Shown: positions 63,853-64,000 of the stretch, in pieces
How positions within the stretch are numbered: position 1 is the first letter of the stretch
Layout: each line of letters begins with the position of its first letter
Source of the DNA: Carettochelys insculpta
Lineage: Eukaryota > Chordata > Testudines > Carettochelyidae
Assembly (NCBI RefSeq): GCF_033958435.1
Contig: NC_134137.1
Location: 60,466,001-60,530,000 of the forward strand
DNA length: 64,000 nt
Direction of reading: 5' to 3'
Translations under genes and position numbers: made by a program
The notes under the pieces: model-generated
Databases searched by the model: none
Told to the model about the DNA's origin: nothing
The model's input: the letters and a program-made list of their open reading frames with translations, nothing else

Positions 63853-64000
63853 GTATTGTGCATTGTATATGAAAAATGTTGTATGTGCCAAGACTTTGCC
63901 ATTAGAAAGTACATTTTGAGTGAACTGTGTTCAGACATGATACTTAAGAATTTACAATAAATTGTTATGGTTAATTGAGAGTTAATGTCAATGCAACTGA

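Noticed and set aside
63853..63960. Read-through of TMEM272-like exon 3 (VLCIVYEKCC and onward) as coding
   Set aside because: A donor-like GTATTG follows AAG in phase 0, and the read-through soon loses resemblance to the family. It is kept as an alternative in the exon entry only.
1..64000. Endogenous retrovirus or LTR element
   Set aside because: I found no gag, protease, integrase or envelope motifs and no paired LTRs. All reverse-transcriptase traces are LINE type, and the GIY-YIG frame is PLE type.
1..64000. CRISPR array, bacterial operon, rRNA or functional tRNA gene
   Set aside because: No spaced direct repeats, no ribosome-binding-site-led gene strings and no rRNA-like segment. The only tRNA-like sequences are the SINE heads, which lack a tRNA fold and continue into CR1-type tails.

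Overview
The window is vertebrate nuclear DNA, almost certainly from a hidden-necked (cryptodiran) turtle. It is intron-rich, AT-leaning and dominated by interspersed repeats. The repeat set is diagnostic: CR1 LINEs, a tRNA-derived SINE of the turtle Cry I type with recognisable pol III boxes, an RTE-type LINE with a trinucleotide tail, ancient MIR-like SINEs, many hAT-type non-autonomous elements with 8-bp target duplications, pogo/Tigger-like MITEs, a two-gene Harbinger transposon, and Penelope-like elements (PLEs) that carry hammerhead-ribozyme-like motifs. Nothing bacterial or viral is seen: no operons, no CRISPR, no rRNA.

Only two host genes can be supported. A coiled-coil gene homologous to CCDC70 lies on the minus strand at 14066-14668, as one open exon with a strict 7-residue repeat. 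A TMEM272-like membrane-protein gene lies on the plus strand in three small exons: 39508-39579 (ATG at 39522), 52078-52137 and 63770-63852. Splice sites and codon phases join exactly, and the gene runs off the right edge. As I recall, CCDC70 and TMEM272 are also neighbours on human 13q14.3, so the pair is probably a conserved divergent block. Two decayed CCDC70-like copies lie between them on the same strand as CCDC70 (about 22.2-22.7 kb and 28.44-28.80 kb).

Layout. 0-13 kb: nested repeats, including hATs, a SINE inside an older LINE, a CR1 split by a hAT and by an RTE block, and a hAT inside a PLE-derived element. 14-15 kb: CCDC70 and a Cry I-type SINE. 15-21 kb: a CR1 split by a hAT and a separate CR1 endonuclease-half copy. 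22-30 kb: CCDC70-like relics, a hAT, MIRs, three palindromic or solo PLE-derived families and a Tigger-like remnant. 30-39 kb: mostly unassigned single-copy sequence. 39.5-64 kb: the TMEM272-like gene, with two introns of about 12 kb. Intron 1 holds a pogo MITE, MIRs, GC-rich degenerate repeats and a LINE tail. Intron 2 holds a head-to-head hammerhead palindrome 55 bp from the splice donor, a 5-kb Harbinger element (transposase plus Myb/SANT-like partner, itself interrupted by CR1), and a PLE inserted in a CR1 tail.

The most interesting thread is a set of short, nearly palindromic elements (26.0, 26.9, 29.5, 52.2 kb and the left flank of 59.77 kb). They are built from two hammerhead-like PLE ends facing each other and recur in at least three sequence families. 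The PLE copy at 59.77-60.74 kb keeps the GIY-YIG endonuclease end and the best-preserved ribozyme-like core (60644-60710).
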